DNA of 64,000 nucleotides. Source: Pseudidiomarina piscicola (lineage in GTDB: Bacteria; Pseudomonadota; Gammaproteobacteria; Enterobacterales; Alteromonadaceae). How positions within the stretch are numbered: the first letter of the stretch is position 1; every line of letters starts with the position of its first letter. The stretch lies in assembly GCF_902806985.1 (NCBI RefSeq), contig NZ_CADCXY010000001.1, forward strand, positions 248,001 to 312,000, in the 5' to 3' direction. The position numbers and the translations under genes were made by a program. The notes below the pieces were generated by a model, which saw only the letters and a program-made list of their open reading frames with translations, was not told the DNA's origin and searched no databases. Of this stretch, positions 11,204 through 21,105 are shown piece by piece.

Positions 11204-12525
11204 GATGACGCCTCCAAGCGCAGCGTAACTGCACGAGCGTGGGCATCTAAACCTTCGGTTTCAGCCAGTTCGACAATAGCGGAGGCGAGGCCGGCAAGGC
11301 CTTCACGGCTCGCTTTTTGACTGGTGTAGCGGCGATAAAAGTCGACTAAGCCTAAACTACTGGCGCTGCTGGCAAAGCCATAGGTCGGCAGCACGTGATT
11401 GGTGCCGGTCGCATAGTCACCGCCAGATTCGGGCGTATAAGGCCCAAGAAACAGTGATCCAACATGGGTCAATTGTTGCGCTAACTGGTCAGGTTCAGCT
11501 GTTTGCACTGATAAGTGCTCAGGTGCATAGCGCTGGCTTATGTCAACCGCTTGAGCAAGGCTCTCGACCTGAATGAGGGCACTGCTTGCCAAAGCTTGCC
11601 GAGCTGTAGAGGCCCGCGAAAGTGTTGTGAGCTGGCGCTCAAGTTGCTGGCCAACAGCGTCGATAATGGCTGCGCTTGGGCTTAGCAGTAATACTTGAGA
11701 ATCAGCTCCGTGTTCGGCTTGCGAAAGCAAGTCGGCGGCGACAAAGGCCGGGTTTGCGCTAGCATCGGCAATCACCATTAGTTCTGATGGGCCTGCTGGC
11801 ATATCGATCGCTGCGCCTTGCGGGTCTTGTGAAACAGCTTGTTTGGCAGCCGTCACATAGCTGTTACCGGGGCCGAAAATTTTATTAACCTTGCCGATAG
11901 ACTCGGTGCCATAGGCCAGTGCCGCAACCGCTTGAGCACCACCGCAACGATAAATTTCAGTAATACCACAACGTTGTGCAGCATAAAGTAACGCCGGTGA
12001 TAACTCGCCTTGTTGATCTGGCGGGCTCACCAATACCACTCTTGGGCAACCGGCCAATTGTGCCGGAACACCGAGCATTAAAGCGGTTGATGGCAATACC
12101 GCGCTGCCGCCAGGTACATAAAGACCGACGGCGGACAAAGGGGCGTAACGTAACTCACAGGTCACACCCGGAGCTGTTTCTACTCGAATATCCTGCGGCT
12201 GTTGTGCTTCGTGAAACCGTCGAATCGTACTGTAAGCTTTATCGATAGCTTCCCGCGTTTTAGCTGGCAGCTTAGCGATCTGGCGCGCGATGGCCGCTGC
12301 GGAATAACTTAACGAGGTCAATTGTGCACAGTCGAACTTTTGCGTATAGCCAATGACCGCTGCATCGCCTTGATCGCGTACCGCCGTCAAGATAGTGCTC
12401 ACGGTGCTATTGAGTGTCGCAGAAGTGCCTTGTACCGGGCGCTGCAACAAAGCGTCTTGCTCAGCTTTAGTTAAGCTTGACCAAACAAATTGCCGGCTGT
12501 TTAAGTTGAGACTTTCGCAGTTCAT
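11200..12525 (-). CDS. hisD: Histidinol dehydrogenase
   Basis: Zinc- and NAD-dependent enzyme for the last two oxidations, L-histidinol to histidine. It has 441 residues. The family signature is seen in AIDMPAGPSELMVIADASANPAFVAADLLSQAEHG; GPGNSYVTAAK precedes it and PEHL (YAPEHLSVQ) follows. The ATG is 4 bp after the hisG stop, with GGGG of the hisG end acting as ribosome-binding site. Confidence 0.97.
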   Translation of the reverse strand: MNCESLNLNSRQFVWSSLTKAEQDALLQRPVQGTSATLNSTVSTILTAVRDQGDAAVIGYTQKFDCAQLTSLSYSAAAIARQIAKLPAKTREAIDKAYSTIRRFHEAQQPQDIRVETAPGVTCELRYAPLSAVGLYVPGGSAVLPSTALMLGVPAQLAGCPRVVLVSPPDQQGELSPALLYAAQRCGITEIYRCGGAQAVAALAYGTESIGKVNKIFGPGNSYVTAAKQAVSQDPQGAAIDMPAGPSELMVIADASANPAFVAADLLSQAEHGADSQVLLLSPSAAIIDAVGQQLERQLTTLSRASTARQALASSALIQVESLAQAVDISQRYAPEHLSVQTAEPDQLAQQLTHVGSLFLGPYTPESGGDYATGTNHVLPTYGFASSASSLGLVDFYRRYTSQKASREGLAGLASAIVELAETEGLDAHARAVTLRLEASS

Positions 12526-12529
12526 AGTG

Positions 12530-13438
12530 TTACCCCATCATCTTTTCGATAGGTAAGACTAAAATCGAGCTACAGCCCACCGCTTTTAACTCTTCCATGG
12601 TTTCCCAGAATAGGTTCTCGGTGCTTACTACGTGCACGGCAACCACTTCATCACTGTGGCTTAATGGTAAAATAGTGGGTTGCTCAGCCCCAGGAAGCAA
12701 TGCGGCAACTTGGTCTAATGCCTTGCGCGGTGCGTGTAGCATAATGTACTTACTTTCCCGTGCCATTTGCACGCCATCAAGCCGTGGAAGTAATTGTTCA
12801 ATAAGCTGCTGCTTGGTCGAGCTCAGTGACTGCGGCCGCTGAATCAATTGAGCTTGGCTGTTAAATATCACTTCTTGTTCAACTAAGCCGTTAGCCTCTA
12901 GCGTCGCACCAGTTGAAACTAAATCGCACACCGCGTCGGCTAAGCCCGCGCGCGGCGCAACTTCAACGCTGCCGGTTAACACTGCGGTACTGGCATTGAT
13001 GCCTTGGCGTTGTAAGTAGTCTTGCAATAAGTAAGGGTAGGTTGTTGCGACACGTTTACCTTCCAGATCCGCGAGACCGTTATAGTTGTCCTCCTTGGGA
13101 ACGGCAATAGACAAGCGGCAACCACCAAAATCAAGGTTGCGTAGGCGTTTAAAGTCGGCGGGTAGCTTGGTTGCCACCCGCTCTAGGCGCGCTTCTTCAA
13201 GGACGTTCTCGCCCACTAAACCTAAATCGACCACGCCGTCCATGACAAGGCCTGGAATATCATCATCGCGTACGCGCATTAAATCGATGGGTTGGTTACT
13301 GCTGTGCGCTAGTAAACGGGCCTCATGCAAACTAAATTTCACACCGCAAGCCTGAAGTAAATTCATCGACTCTTTGCTGAGCCGGCCCGACTTTTGAATG
13401 GCAATGGTTAAGCGTGATGAATTGGTATCGACAACCAT
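12530..13438 (-). CDS. hisG: ATP phosphoribosyltransferase (long form)
   Basis: First committed and feedback-inhibited enzyme of the pathway. The 302 residues fit the long HisG with a C-terminal ACT-like regulatory domain, so no HisZ is needed. Motifs include [10 protein letters not shown] at the N terminus, DLGLVGENV, and the PRPP-binding [18 protein letters not shown]. The start at 13438 matches the family and has an AGGAG site 9-10 bases upstream. The frame is open 24 codons further, but that stretch is the attenuator terminator. Confidence 0.96.
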   Translation of the reverse strand: MVVDTNSSRLTIAIQKSGRLSKESMNLLQACGVKFSLHEARLLAHSSNQPIDLMRVRDDDIPGLVMDGVVDLGLVGENVLEEARLERVATKLPADFKRLRNLDFGGCRLSIAVPKEDNYNGLADLEGKRVATTYPYLLQDYLQRQGINASTAVLTGSVEVAPRAGLADAVCDLVSTGATLEANGLVEQEVIFNSQAQLIQRPQSLSSTKQQLIEQLLPRLDGVQMARESKYIMLHAPRKALDQVAALLPGAEQPTILPLSHSDEVVAVHVVSTENLFWETMEELKAVGCSSILVLPIEKMMG

Positions 13439-13453
13439 GTTTAAAACTCCTAT

Positions 13454-13486
13454 AAAAAAACCCCAAAAGGTTGCCTTTCGGGGTTT
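13454..13486 (-). terminator. his attenuator: intrinsic terminator
   Basis: On the minus strand AAACCCCGAAAGG pairs with CCTTTTGGGGTTT (13 bp, one G-T pair, 3-base loop) and a run of T follows. It sits 16 bp before hisG. The segment GGCAACC (13475-13469) inside it can instead pair with GGTTGCC (13505-13499), giving a mutually exclusive antiterminator. Confidence 0.9.
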
Positions 13487-13543
13487 GTAATGGGTGAAGG
13501 CAACCACCAAGTGTTAGCCTTCCGCGAATACTTCGAGGCTAAC
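13469..13543 (-). promoter_or_regulatory. his leader antiterminator and pause hairpins
   Basis: Two further leader structures compete with the terminator. GTTAGCC (13543-13537, overlapping the leader-peptide stop) pairs with GGCTAAC (13519-13513) to form the early pause hairpin. GGTTGCC (13505-13499) pairs with GGCAACC (13475-13469) to form an antiterminator that destroys the terminator stem. A ribosome stalled on the His codons would block the first hairpin. The pairings are read directly; the mechanism is that known for enterobacterial his attenuation. Confidence 0.75.
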
Positions 13544-13586
13544 GTCGTCGTAAAAAATGATGGTGGTGCCAAGTTGTATATCGCAT
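13539..13586 (-). CDS. hisL: his operon leader peptide
   Basis: A 15-codon ORF, MRYTTWHHHHFLRRR, with four consecutive His codons (CAC CAC CAT CAT) and its stop inside the first leader hairpin. An AAGGGA ribosome-binding site lies 6 bp before the ATG. The peptide is shorter in His codons than E. coli HisL (seven). The location between a promoter and the attenuator upstream of hisG makes the role clear. It senses charged tRNA-His through ribosome stalling. Confidence 0.9.
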   Translation of the reverse strand: MRYTTWHHHHFLRRR

Positions 13587-13685
13587 TTTAAGTCCCTTAA
13601 ATTCAGAATGAAGCAATTGTATAGCTCTGCAAATAAGCCTTCAACCCTTAATTTTGTTATGCGAAGTATTTCTTGTATGTAAAGT

Positions 13686-13714
13686 TGTATAGGTTTATTG
13701 ATGCGTATTCTCAA
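13686..13714 (-). promoter_or_regulatory. Promoter of the his operon
   Basis: On the minus strand -35 TTGAGA and -10 TATACA are separated by exactly 17 bp. Transcription would start near 13679 and give about 240 nt of leader before hisG, including the leader peptide and attenuator. Confidence 0.7.
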
Positions 13715-13794
13715 AGTATTGCACATAGCCATTTAAAAGCAGTTACGCTAACCTAGCGGGTATCGATCATGCCGAAATAAAGACCGCACTAGCG

Positions 13795-15726
13795 ATGACA
13801 TCCGTAGCTCAGTATTTTAAGTCCACCAGCGTCTTAGCAAAGGCGTTGAAAGGCTTCGCCCCACGCCCCGCGCAAACGGAAATGGCAACGGCGATTGCCG
13901 CAACACTCAAAGCAAAAAGCCAATTAGTGGTGGAAGCTGAAACGGGCACAGGTAAGACCTACGCTTATTTAGTGCCAATACTGAAAAGCAAGGGCTCAGC
14001 TATTATCTCGACCGGAACAAAAGCGCTACAAGAGCAGCTTTTTCATCGTGATTTACCGGCATTACGCGATGCCATCGCCCCACAAAAACAAGTCAGCTTA
14101 TTGAAAGGCCGCAGCAACTACCTTTGTTTACATCGGCTGGCGCAAAGTCAGGCTCATGCCAGTGAGCTATCAACCACGGTTCAGCGCCAAGTGGTTGAAG
14201 TTAAACGCTGGGCCGCGCGAACGGAAGACGGCGATGTTGGCGGCTTAAATGCCTTACCCGAAGATGCCGAAGTACTGCCTCATGTGACGAGTACGGTCGA
14301 TAACTGTTTAGGCCGCGATTGCCCTGATTATGACGATTGCTATTTGGTCAAAGCACGAAAAAGCGCGTTGGAAGCCGATATCGTGGTGGTGAATCACCAT
14401 TTGTTTTTTGCCGATATGGCACTCAAAGATGTCGGCTTTGGTGAACTGATACCACACGTCGATGCGTTGGTGTTTGATGAGGCGCATCAGCTTCCTGATA
14501 TCGCAAGTCAATATTTTGGTGAGTCGGTGGGCAGTCGGCAACTGCAAGAATTAGCGCAGGAAGCGAAGGTTCTCTACCTAACTGAAGTGAAAGACTTACG
14601 GCAACTCGACAAAGCTGCAGACAAACTATTAGGGAGCTTGCGCGATTGGCGTTTAGCTTTCCCGGTAGACCCTCAGCGTGGTAATTGGCGCCAAGCTCAG
14701 CAGCAACCGCAAGTTGCTGCAGCCATCGCTTTGGTGAGTGAGGCATTAACCTTTTTTACCGAAGTTGTGAAAGGGGCCATCGGCCGCAACCAAGACCTTG
14801 ATACTGTGTATGAGCGCTGCGTACAGTCGCTGCATACCTGGGAAATGCTGCAAGAGACACAGCGGACCGGGTTTAGTTTTTGGTTTGAAACAACGCCACG
14901 ACAAGTGACCTTGCACCAAACGCCGTTACAGGTGGCAGATAAGTTTGGTAGTTATGTTGCTAATTCCGAAGCCAGTTGGGTGTTTACCTCGGCGACCCTT
15001 GCTATTGGCGATGATTTTTCGCATTTTACCCGATTGTTAGGGCTGGAGCAGGCCGCAACCTTATGTTTGCCGAGCCCTTTTAAGTTTTCCCAACAAGCGA
15101 CCTTGTGTGTGCCACGCTATTTACCGCAGCCACACGAGGTGGGTATGCTTGAGCACCTAATTCAAGTCACAACCCAAGTGTTAGATGTGAATAAGCGCGG
15201 CGGTACTTTCGTTTTATTTACCAGTCATCGTATGTTGCAACGTGTCGCTGAACGGCTTGAGACGCTTACCGACCGACCGCTGTTCGTGCAGGGGAGTACT
15301 AATAAGCGAGAGCTGTTAGCCGACTTTATTGCCGCCGGCAACGGGGTACTTTTGGGCACTTCATCTTTTTGGGAAGGTGTCGATGTACGCGGAGATGCGT
15401 TGACCTGCGTTATTATTGACAAACTACCCTTTGGTTCACCCGATGATCCATTGTTGCAAGCTCGAATTGAAGACTGTCGCTTACGTGGAGCTGAGCCCTT
15501 CACTCAGGTACAATTACCCCCCGCGGTGATTGCACTGAAGCAGGGGGCCGGACGCTTGATTCGTGATAGTAGCGATCGTGGGGTACTCATTGTGTGTGAT
15601 CAGCGACTTGTGACAAAGCCTTATGGGCAACTATTTTTAGCCAGCTTACCGCCGCTTAAACGCACCCGTAATTTAACTCAGGCGTTAAACTTTCTAGCAG
15701 AAATAAATGGAGAAACACCTGCATGA
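13795..15726 (+). CDS. yoaA: ATP-dependent DNA helicase YoaA (DinG/XPD family)
   Basis: Superfamily 2 iron-sulfur helicase of 643 residues, E. coli YoaA size. Walker A is in EAETGTGKTYAY and the DEAH box in VFDEAHQLPD. The cysteines for the 4Fe-4S cluster are at YLCLH and CLGRDCPDYDDC. Motif VI is QGAGRLIRD. In E. coli YoaA works with the Pol III chi subunit in repair of stalled forks. The downstream order tsaB-slp-fadD-rnd matches E. coli. The stop overlaps tsaB by 4 bp. It is divergent from the his operon. Confidence 0.93.
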   Translation: MTSVAQYFKSTSVLAKALKGFAPRPAQTEMATAIAATLKAKSQLVVEAETGTGKTYAYLVPILKSKGSAIISTGTKALQEQLFHRDLPALRDAIAPQKQVSLLKGRSNYLCLHRLAQSQAHASELSTTVQRQVVEVKRWAARTEDGDVGGLNALPEDAEVLPHVTSTVDNCLGRDCPDYDDCYLVKARKSALEADIVVVNHHLFFADMALKDVGFGELIPHVDALVFDEAHQLPDIASQYFGESVGSRQLQELAQEAKVLYLTEVKDLRQLDKAADKLLGSLRDWRLAFPVDPQRGNWRQAQQQPQVAAAIALVSEALTFFTEVVKGAIGRNQDLDTVYERCVQSLHTWEMLQETQRTGFSFWFETTPRQVTLHQTPLQVADKFGSYVANSEASWVFTSATLAIGDDFSHFTRLLGLEQAATLCLPSPFKFSQQATLCVPRYLPQPHEVGMLEHLIQVTTQVLDVNKRGGTFVLFTSHRMLQRVAERLETLTDRPLFVQGSTNKRELLADFIAAGNGVLLGTSSFWEGVDVRGDALTCVIIDKLPFGSPDDPLLQARIEDCRLRGAEPFTQVQLPPAVIALKQGAGRLIRDSSDRGVLIVCDQRLVTKPYGQLFLASLPPLKRTRNLTQALNFLAEINGETPA

Positions 15727-16415
15727 GCGCAGTTTTATTAGCCATCGATACCGCCACCGAACAGTGCTCCGTTGCGCTGCGCTATAACGGGCGCTGTTTT
15801 CAGCGCGCGGCAATTACACCGCGTGAGCATTCACAGCGGGTATTGGGTTTTGTCGACGAGGTGTTAGCCGAAGCTGGTATTGGGCTGGCCGACATCGATG
15901 GTATTGTCTGTGGCTACGGTCCAGGAAGTTTCACCGGCGTACGTATTGGTGTGGCCATTTGCCAAGGGCTGGCATTCAGTCACACTTTACCGGTCTATCC
16001 CGTCTCTACTTTAGCGGCACTTGCGCAGCAGGCGATTCGCCGCGAGTCAGCAACAACGATTGTGAGCGCGATAGATGCACGAATGCAAGAGGTCTATGTG
16101 GCGAGTTTCACCAATCAAGGCGGCATTGCACAAGCCTTGATGGCACCACAAATGGCTGCGTTGTCACCATTGCAAACACAAGCCTGGCGGCCATCGGCAA
16201 ATACCGCTGTGGTTGGCGTAGGAACGGGCTGGCAAGCCTATCGGTCGCAGCTTGATCCTGATCATGAAGTGGCGGTGCTGGAGACTGTTACCTTGCCACT
16301 TGCCGAAGATATGTTGACCCTCGCGGATAGCGTCGCTGCGGTTGACGCGGCGGAACTTGAGCCATTGTATGTGCGTAACGAAGTGACCTGGAAAAAGCTA
16401 CCCGGACGTGGCTAA
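15723..16415 (+). CDS. tsaB: tRNA threonylcarbamoyladenosine biosynthesis protein TsaB
   Basis: Inactive ASKHA-fold partner of TsaD in making t6A37 on ANN-decoding tRNAs. It has 230 residues and starts LAIDTATEQCSVAL, with YGPGSFTGVRIG and AIDARMQEVY as family motifs. The ATG overlaps the yoaA stop by 4 bp. Its place after yoaA and before an Slp lipoprotein is the same as in E. coli. Confidence 0.95.
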   Translation: MSAVLLAIDTATEQCSVALRYNGRCFQRAAITPREHSQRVLGFVDEVLAEAGIGLADIDGIVCGYGPGSFTGVRIGVAICQGLAFSHTLPVYPVSTLAALAQQAIRRESATTIVSAIDARMQEVYVASFTNQGGIAQALMAPQMAALSPLQTQAWRPSANTAVVGVGTGWQAYRSQLDPDHEVAVLETVTLPLAEDMLTLADSVAAVDAAELEPLYVRNEVTWKKLPGRG

Positions 16416-16457
16416 AGCTGCTGGGTACACTGAATAAACTGCAGAAGGAGTACCAAC

Positions 16458-17027
16458 ATGATGAAGTATTGGTTAGTCGCACTTGGAGCCTTAACCCTAA
16501 GTGCATGTTCGACAGTGCCGGACGAACTCACTGTAGCGGAAGGTACTCAATTGACGCCTTATACGGTGGCACTTGAGCAGCCTGAACAAGCTCAAGGTAA
16601 ACAAGCGCGCTGGGGTGGCGTGATTGCTGAAGTTCGTAACACCGATAACGGCACTACCATTGAAGTCGTGAACTACGACTTAAACTCCTACGGTCGCCCC
16701 GCCGTGAGTGATAGCAGCGATGGTCGCTTTCGGGCGCAAATAGACGGCTTTGTTGACCCCATGGTTTACAAAAAGGGTCGTAGTATTACCTTCACTGGTA
16801 TTATTCAAGCTCCAGAAGAAGGCAAAATCGATGAGTTTAGGTATTTATTCCCAAATTTAGCGGTGAACGGTAAATACTTATGGAAAAAAATCGATAACAA
16901 ACCGATGGAAGTTGATTACAGCTCTCTCTGGTATCGCCACCACTGGTACTCACCACCGTATCGGGTGTACTACCCAGTACCCGCGAGAAGTCCTAGCCCT
17001 AAACAAGGTGAGAAGAAAAACAACTAA
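16458..17027 (+). CDS. Slp/YeaY family outer-membrane lipoprotein
   Basis: 189-residue lipoprotein. Signal peptide with lipobox LSAC, lipidated cysteine C17. The mature part matches Slp: WGGVIAEVRNTDNGTTIEVVNYDL followed by a DGRFRA and FVDPMVYKKGRSITFTGII segment. Slp is a starvation- and stationary-phase outer-membrane lipoprotein of unclear function. It sits between tsaB and fadD as YeaY does in E. coli. The C terminus is Pro/Tyr-rich then basic. A GGAG site precedes the first of two ATGs by 7 bp. Confidence 0.9.
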   Translation: MMKYWLVALGALTLSACSTVPDELTVAEGTQLTPYTVALEQPEQAQGKQARWGGVIAEVRNTDNGTTIEVVNYDLNSYGRPAVSDSSDGRFRAQIDGFVDPMVYKKGRSITFTGIIQAPEEGKIDEFRYLFPNLAVNGKYLWKKIDNKPMEVDYSSLWYRHHWYSPPYRVYYPVPARSPSPKQGEKKNN

Positions 17028-17031
17028 GCCT

Positions 17032-17937
17032 ATGACGCAAAATTACTCACAGGCTCGGCACTATGCTGAGCCTGTTTCATTTGAACTGGAATGGGGAACG
17101 CTTGCAGGTTTACAGTGGGGAAACCCAGCCGGTGCACCCATACTCGCTTTGCATGGCTGGCTTGATAACGCACATAGCTTTATACCTATTGCCGAGCAGT
17201 TTTTACAATCAGAGCTCAGTGCAAGCCATAAACTTATTGCGCTCGACTGGCCAGGCCACGGGCTCTCGAGTCATCGGCCAGCGGGGAACTACTATCCGTT
17301 TCTTGATTATGTTTACGATGTCATACAAGTGTGTGAGCAGCAAAGCTGGTCGCAGGTAAGCGTGATTGCGCACTCGATGGGTGCGTTTGTTGGCAATTTA
17401 TGGGCCGGTATCGAGCCCCAACGCGTGCAACACCTCTTGGTGATTGAGGCCTTTGGTCTCCTAACCAGTGCAGACGATGCTATTCTTGAAGATATTCGTC
17501 AAGGTTTTCGTAGTCGTCTACAGCAACAGTCAAAACGTCGACCTCATTACCCAAGTTTTGCGGCCGCGGTCGCAGCGCGTGAGCAAGCAGGCGACTTTAG
17601 CCGGCAAATTGCCGAACTTCTGGTGGCGCGCGGGGTTGAGCAATTGGCCGCTGATGACTACCGGTTTCGTGCCGATGGTCAGTTGCGGACAAAATCTGTT
17701 TTACGCTTAACGCCAGGGCAAATTGGCGCCATTTTGCGCGCCATTGAATGCCCTATGAGACTTATCTTGGGGCGGCAGGGGCATAGGGAACGCATCGAAC
17801 TAGCGTTAGAGCAATGGCAACATTGTGTACCGCAACTGCAATGTGTCGAAGTTGCCGGTGGTCATCATGTACACATGGAACAAGCAAATGCGGTGTGGAG
17901 CGAGTTTACTGCGTTATTGGCATCTGTACGCAGCTAG
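17032..17937 (+). CDS. Alpha/beta hydrolase
   Basis: 301-residue alpha/beta-hydrolase-fold protein. HGWLDNAHSF marks the oxyanion region, AHSMGAFVGN the nucleophile elbow, and GGHHVHMEQ the catalytic His. It has no signal peptide. The start at 17032 is just after the Slp gene, with no strong ribosome-binding site, so coupling to the upstream gene is likely. The frame is open 40 codons further inside slp, but those codons are unlike the family. The substrate is unknown; position before fadD hints at lipid or ester metabolism. Confidence 0.85.
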   Translation: MTQNYSQARHYAEPVSFELEWGTLAGLQWGNPAGAPILALHGWLDNAHSFIPIAEQFLQSELSASHKLIALDWPGHGLSSHRPAGNYYPFLDYVYDVIQVCEQQSWSQVSVIAHSMGAFVGNLWAGIEPQRVQHLLVIEAFGLLTSADDAILEDIRQGFRSRLQQQSKRRPHYPSFAAAVAAREQAGDFSRQIAELLVARGVEQLAADDYRFRADGQLRTKSVLRLTPGQIGAILRAIECPMRLILGRQGHRERIELALEQWQHCVPQLQCVEVAGGHHVHMEQANAVWSEFTALLASVRS

Positions 17938-17941
17938 TTTA

Positions 17942-17958
17942 AACTGGTCCGATATGCG
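17942..17958 (+). promoter_or_regulatory. Predicted FadR operator upstream of fadD
   Basis: The 17-mer AACTGGTCCGATATGCG matches the FadR half-sites of the AnCTGGTCnGACnnGTT consensus well, especially CTGGTCCGA. It lies 40 bp before the fadD start codon, in the short gap after the hydrolase. fadR itself is 6 kb downstream in this window. In E. coli FadR represses fadD until long-chain acyl-CoA releases it; the same is inferred here. Confidence 0.7.
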
Positions 17959-17997
17959 AAGATTGGCAAAAAAATAACAAGGCAGGAGCATTAAAGC

Positions 17998-19683
17998 GTG
18001 GAAAAAATATGGTTAAAACGCTACCCAGCAGGTGTGCCAGAGACAATAGATCCGAATCATTTTAATTCGTTGGTCGACATTTTTGAACAAAGTGTCGAGG
18101 CATATGGTGGCAAAAGCGCCTATGTCAATATGGACCGCGAAATGTCGTTTGATGAGCTTGACGCGCAAAGTAAAAACTTTGCGGCGTATCTGCAGCACAA
18201 AGGTTTACAAAAAGGCGATGCGATTGCGGTCATGATGCCAAACCTTTTGCAGTACCCCGTTGCGTTATTTGGCATCTTGCGTGCAGGCTTGACCGTGGTT
18301 AATGTGAACCCGTTGTATACCCCGCGTGAGCTTAAGCACCAATTAAGCGATGCAAAGTGTAAAGGCATCGTTATTTTAGAAAACTTTGCCCACACGTTGG
18401 AAAAAGTGATCGATGACCTTGACGTGAAACATGTCATCCTCACCAGTATTGGTGACTTAATGCCAGCACCTAAACGTTGGCTGGTAAATTTCGTGGTTAA
18501 GCACGTTAAGCGTATGGTTCCTAGTTATACACTCCACGGCACCGTACGCTTTAATGACGTCGTCGCAAAAGGGGCTAAGGTAAGCTACCAGCGCCCAGAA
18601 ATTAGCGGTGACGACTTGGCGTTTCTACAGTACACCGGCGGTACTACCGGGCTTGCCAAAGGTGCAATGTTGTCGCATCGCAATATGGTGGCCAACCTCG
18701 AGCAGGTTTCTGCGATTGTCGCGCCCTTGGTAAACGACGGTGAAGAAACCGTGATTACGGCACTACCGCTGTACCATATCTTCGCGTTAACCGCGAACTG
18801 CTTGACGTTCTTAAAGCACGGTGGGCGTAATGTTTTAATCACCAACCCGCGCGACATGCCAGGTTTTATCAAAGAGCTCGGAAAACATCAGTTTTCAATT
18901 ATTATGGGCGTGAATACGCTGTTCAATGGCTTGTTGAATACCGAAGGCTTTAAAGATTTAAATTTCTCGAACCTTAAAATCGCCCTAGGTGGCGGTATGG
19001 CCGTGCAACGCTCAGTTGCTGAGCATTGGGAACGAGTCACCAAAAAACGTCTGCTCGAAGGCTATGGGCTCACCGAGTGTTCGCCGGTAGTAACGGTGAA
19101 CCCGACCGATATTGAACATTATAATGGCACCATAGGTTTGCCATTACCCTCGACGGACGTTCGCGTTGTGGATACTGAAACCGGTGAGGTACTTGAGCAA
19201 GGCGAAGAAGGCGAGCTTCAGGTTCGCGGTCCACAGGTTATGGTGGGTTACCTTAACCAGCCAGAAGAAACCGGTAAGGTGATGCACGACGGATGGTTCA
19301 TGACGGGCGACATCGGCCTGATGGATGAACAAGGCTTCTTTAAAATTGTTGACCGCAAGAAAGATATGATCTTGGTTTCCGGCTTCAACGTGTATCCGAA
19401 TGAAATTGAAGATGTCATTGCCGAGCATCCTAAGGTGCTTGAAGTTGCGGCAGTGGGCGTGCCCCATGACTCATCGGGGGAAGCTGTGAAGATCTTTGTG
19501 GTGCGTAAAGATCAATCACTGACTGAACGCGAAATGATTGAGTACGCGCGTGAAAACATGACCGGCTACAAGGTGCCGAAGTTCGTCGAATTTCGTGACG
19601 AGCTGCCAAAAACCAATGTCGGCAAAATTTTACGCCGTGCCTTGCGTGATGAAGAAGAAGCGAAGGCGAAAAACAACTCGTGA
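17998..19683 (+). CDS. fadD: Long-chain fatty acid-CoA ligase
   Basis: Acyl-adenylate-forming enzyme (561 residues, E. coli FadD is 561) that activates imported fatty acids to acyl-CoA at the inner membrane. The AMP-binding P-loop is [12 protein letters not shown]. Later motifs are [17 protein letters not shown] and [20 protein letters not shown], and the catalytic lysine lies in NVGKILRR. It starts with GTG behind an AGGAG site 9 bp away. A FadR-like operator lies just upstream. It overlaps rnd by 4 bp. Confidence 0.96.
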   Translation: MEKIWLKRYPAGVPETIDPNHFNSLVDIFEQSVEAYGGKSAYVNMDREMSFDELDAQSKNFAAYLQHKGLQKGDAIAVMMPNLLQYPVALFGILRAGLTVVNVNPLYTPRELKHQLSDAKCKGIVILENFAHTLEKVIDDLDVKHVILTSIGDLMPAPKRWLVNFVVKHVKRMVPSYTLHGTVRFNDVVAKGAKVSYQRPEISGDDLAFLQYTGGTTGLAKGAMLSHRNMVANLEQVSAIVAPLVNDGEETVITALPLYHIFALTANCLTFLKHGGRNVLITNPRDMPGFIKELGKHQFSIIMGVNTLFNGLLNTEGFKDLNFSNLKIALGGGMAVQRSVAEHWERVTKKRLLEGYGLTECSPVVTVNPTDIEHYNGTIGLPLPSTDVRVVDTETGEVLEQGEEGELQVRGPQVMVGYLNQPEETGKVMHDGWFMTGDIGLMDEQGFFKIVDRKKDMILVSGFNVYPNEIEDVIAEHPKVLEVAAVGVPHDSSGEAVKIFVVRKDQSLTEREMIEYARENMTGYKVPKFVEFRDELPKTNVGKILRRALRDEEEAKAKNNS

Positions 19684-20828
19684 GCATAGCCTATCAAATG
19701 ATTACCTCAGCTGCTGCGCTGGCGGATTTTTGTCGCACCGCGCAGCAGCATGATTTTCTTGCCGTAGATACTGAATTTGTGCGCACGCGCACTTACTATG
19801 CCCGGTTAGGCTTGGTACAAGTGAAAGCTGGTGAGGTGACCGCACTTATTGACCCGGTGGCGGTTCATGCCGATGCCGGTGAAACGGGTATGGCACCGCT
19901 ATGGCAACTCTTTTCTGATCCAAAAATGACCTTAGTTATCCATGCTGGTGGTGAAGACTACGAGATCTTGCACCAACATATGGGACAGTTACCAAATGCT
20001 ATTTTCGATAGCCAGATTGCCAGTGCCATGCTAGGCGACGGTGATGCAATGGGCTATGCCGCATTAGTTGAACAGCGCTTAGGTGTCGCAATTGATAAGT
20101 CTCAGTCGCGCACTGACTGGATGAAACGCCCGTTAGATGTAGAACAGTTAGATTACGCCGCAGCCGATGTTTTTTATTTACACCAACTCTATCCACAATT
20201 GCTCGACCTTGCGCTCGCACAAGAGAAACATCAGCTCATACTGCAAGAAGGTGCATGGCAGGCGCATAAACGTGCGCAAACCATTGCCGATGAATGGCTC
20301 TTTCTCTATTTGGGCAACGCATGGCAGTGTAATACCGAACAGCTTAGCGTATTGCGTGAAGTGGTTGCTTGGCGGCAACAGCGAGCACGCCACTCTGATT
20401 TACCGCTTGGCTTCATTGCGAAAGAACATGTGTTATTGGATATTGCACGGCAGCAGCCAGATAGCAAAAACAAGTTACGCCAGTTCGCAGACCTGTCGCC
20501 AGTGACGATTAAATATGCGGGTGATAGTTTGCTCGAAGCTGTGGCTCGCGGTAAAGCAAACGGGCCACTGGCTATCAACCTTCAACGTTTAACCGATCTG
20601 CCTAATTATAAAGCCAGTTTCAATGCGATTAAGAAAATCGCTCAAGCGGCAGCTGACGAGTTAGGTATCAATGTTGCAATGGTAGCTTCGCGGCGCCAAA
20701 TTAATGACGTGTTGCATTGGTGCTGGCAAATTCCATCGCACGCGCAAGACCAATTGCCGTTACCTGACTTGTTCGCAAGCTGGCGAGGGGCTAAGCTCAA
20801 AAGCTCGATCGAAGAATTACTTAACTAA
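19680..20828 (+). CDS. rnd: Ribonuclease D
   Basis: 3'-5' exoribonuclease that trims tRNA precursors. The DEDD exonuclease domain shows [30 protein letters not shown], and [10 protein letters not shown]; the HRDC domains follow from about residue 210. 382 residues, near the E. coli length of 375. It starts with GTG overlapping the fadD stop (GTGA), the same fadD-rnd adjacency as in E. coli. Confidence 0.95.
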   Translation: MSIAYQMITSAAALADFCRTAQQHDFLAVDTEFVRTRTYYARLGLVQVKAGEVTALIDPVAVHADAGETGMAPLWQLFSDPKMTLVIHAGGEDYEILHQHMGQLPNAIFDSQIASAMLGDGDAMGYAALVEQRLGVAIDKSQSRTDWMKRPLDVEQLDYAAADVFYLHQLYPQLLDLALAQEKHQLILQEGAWQAHKRAQTIADEWLFLYLGNAWQCNTEQLSVLREVVAWRQQRARHSDLPLGFIAKEHVLLDIARQQPDSKNKLRQFADLSPVTIKYAGDSLLEAVARGKANGPLAINLQRLTDLPNYKASFNAIKKIAQAAADELGINVAMVASRRQINDVLHWCWQIPSHAQDQLPLPDLFASWRGAKLKSSIEELLN

Positions 20829-20841
20829 GTGGTGGCAATCT

Positions 20842-21105
20842 ATGTTGTGTGCTGTCTATCGAAGCCCTAAACGCATCGATACCTATCTTTACTTGGCGCA
20901 TCCCGCCGATTTCTCAGTCGTGCCAGAGCCTTTATTGAAGAGCTTCGGCGAACCTAAGCAAGTGATGACCATTGCACTTACTGACGATCGTAAGCTGGCA
21001 CGGTTGAGCGTGAGCGAGCTACAAGCGCACCTGCAAGACCCAGGTTATTATTTACAGATACCGCCACCACCAGAAAGTTTATTAAAGAAGGAATTGGCAA
21101 AATGA
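20842..21105 (+). CDS. ycgL: YcgL domain-containing protein
   Basis: 87-residue protein matching the YcgL family (MLCAVYRSPKRIDTYLYL, then LLKSFGEPKQVMTIAL and a C-terminal PGYYLQIPPPPESLL). The function is unknown. The start at 20842 aligns with the family; an open frame extends 46 codons upstream through the end of rnd and is not coding. It overlaps the transglycosylase by 4 bp. YcgL, YcgM and YcgN are neighbours in E. coli and all occur here. Confidence 0.93.
   Translation: MLCAVYRSPKRIDTYLYLAHPADFSVVPEPLLKSFGEPKQVMTIALTDDRKLARLSVSELQAHLQDPGYYLQIPPPPESLLKKELAK

Noticed and set aside
13514-13732. 72-codon minus-strand ORF across the his leader
   Set aside because: It runs through the promoter and hairpins in a different frame from the His-rich leader peptide, with no homology or ribosome-binding site.
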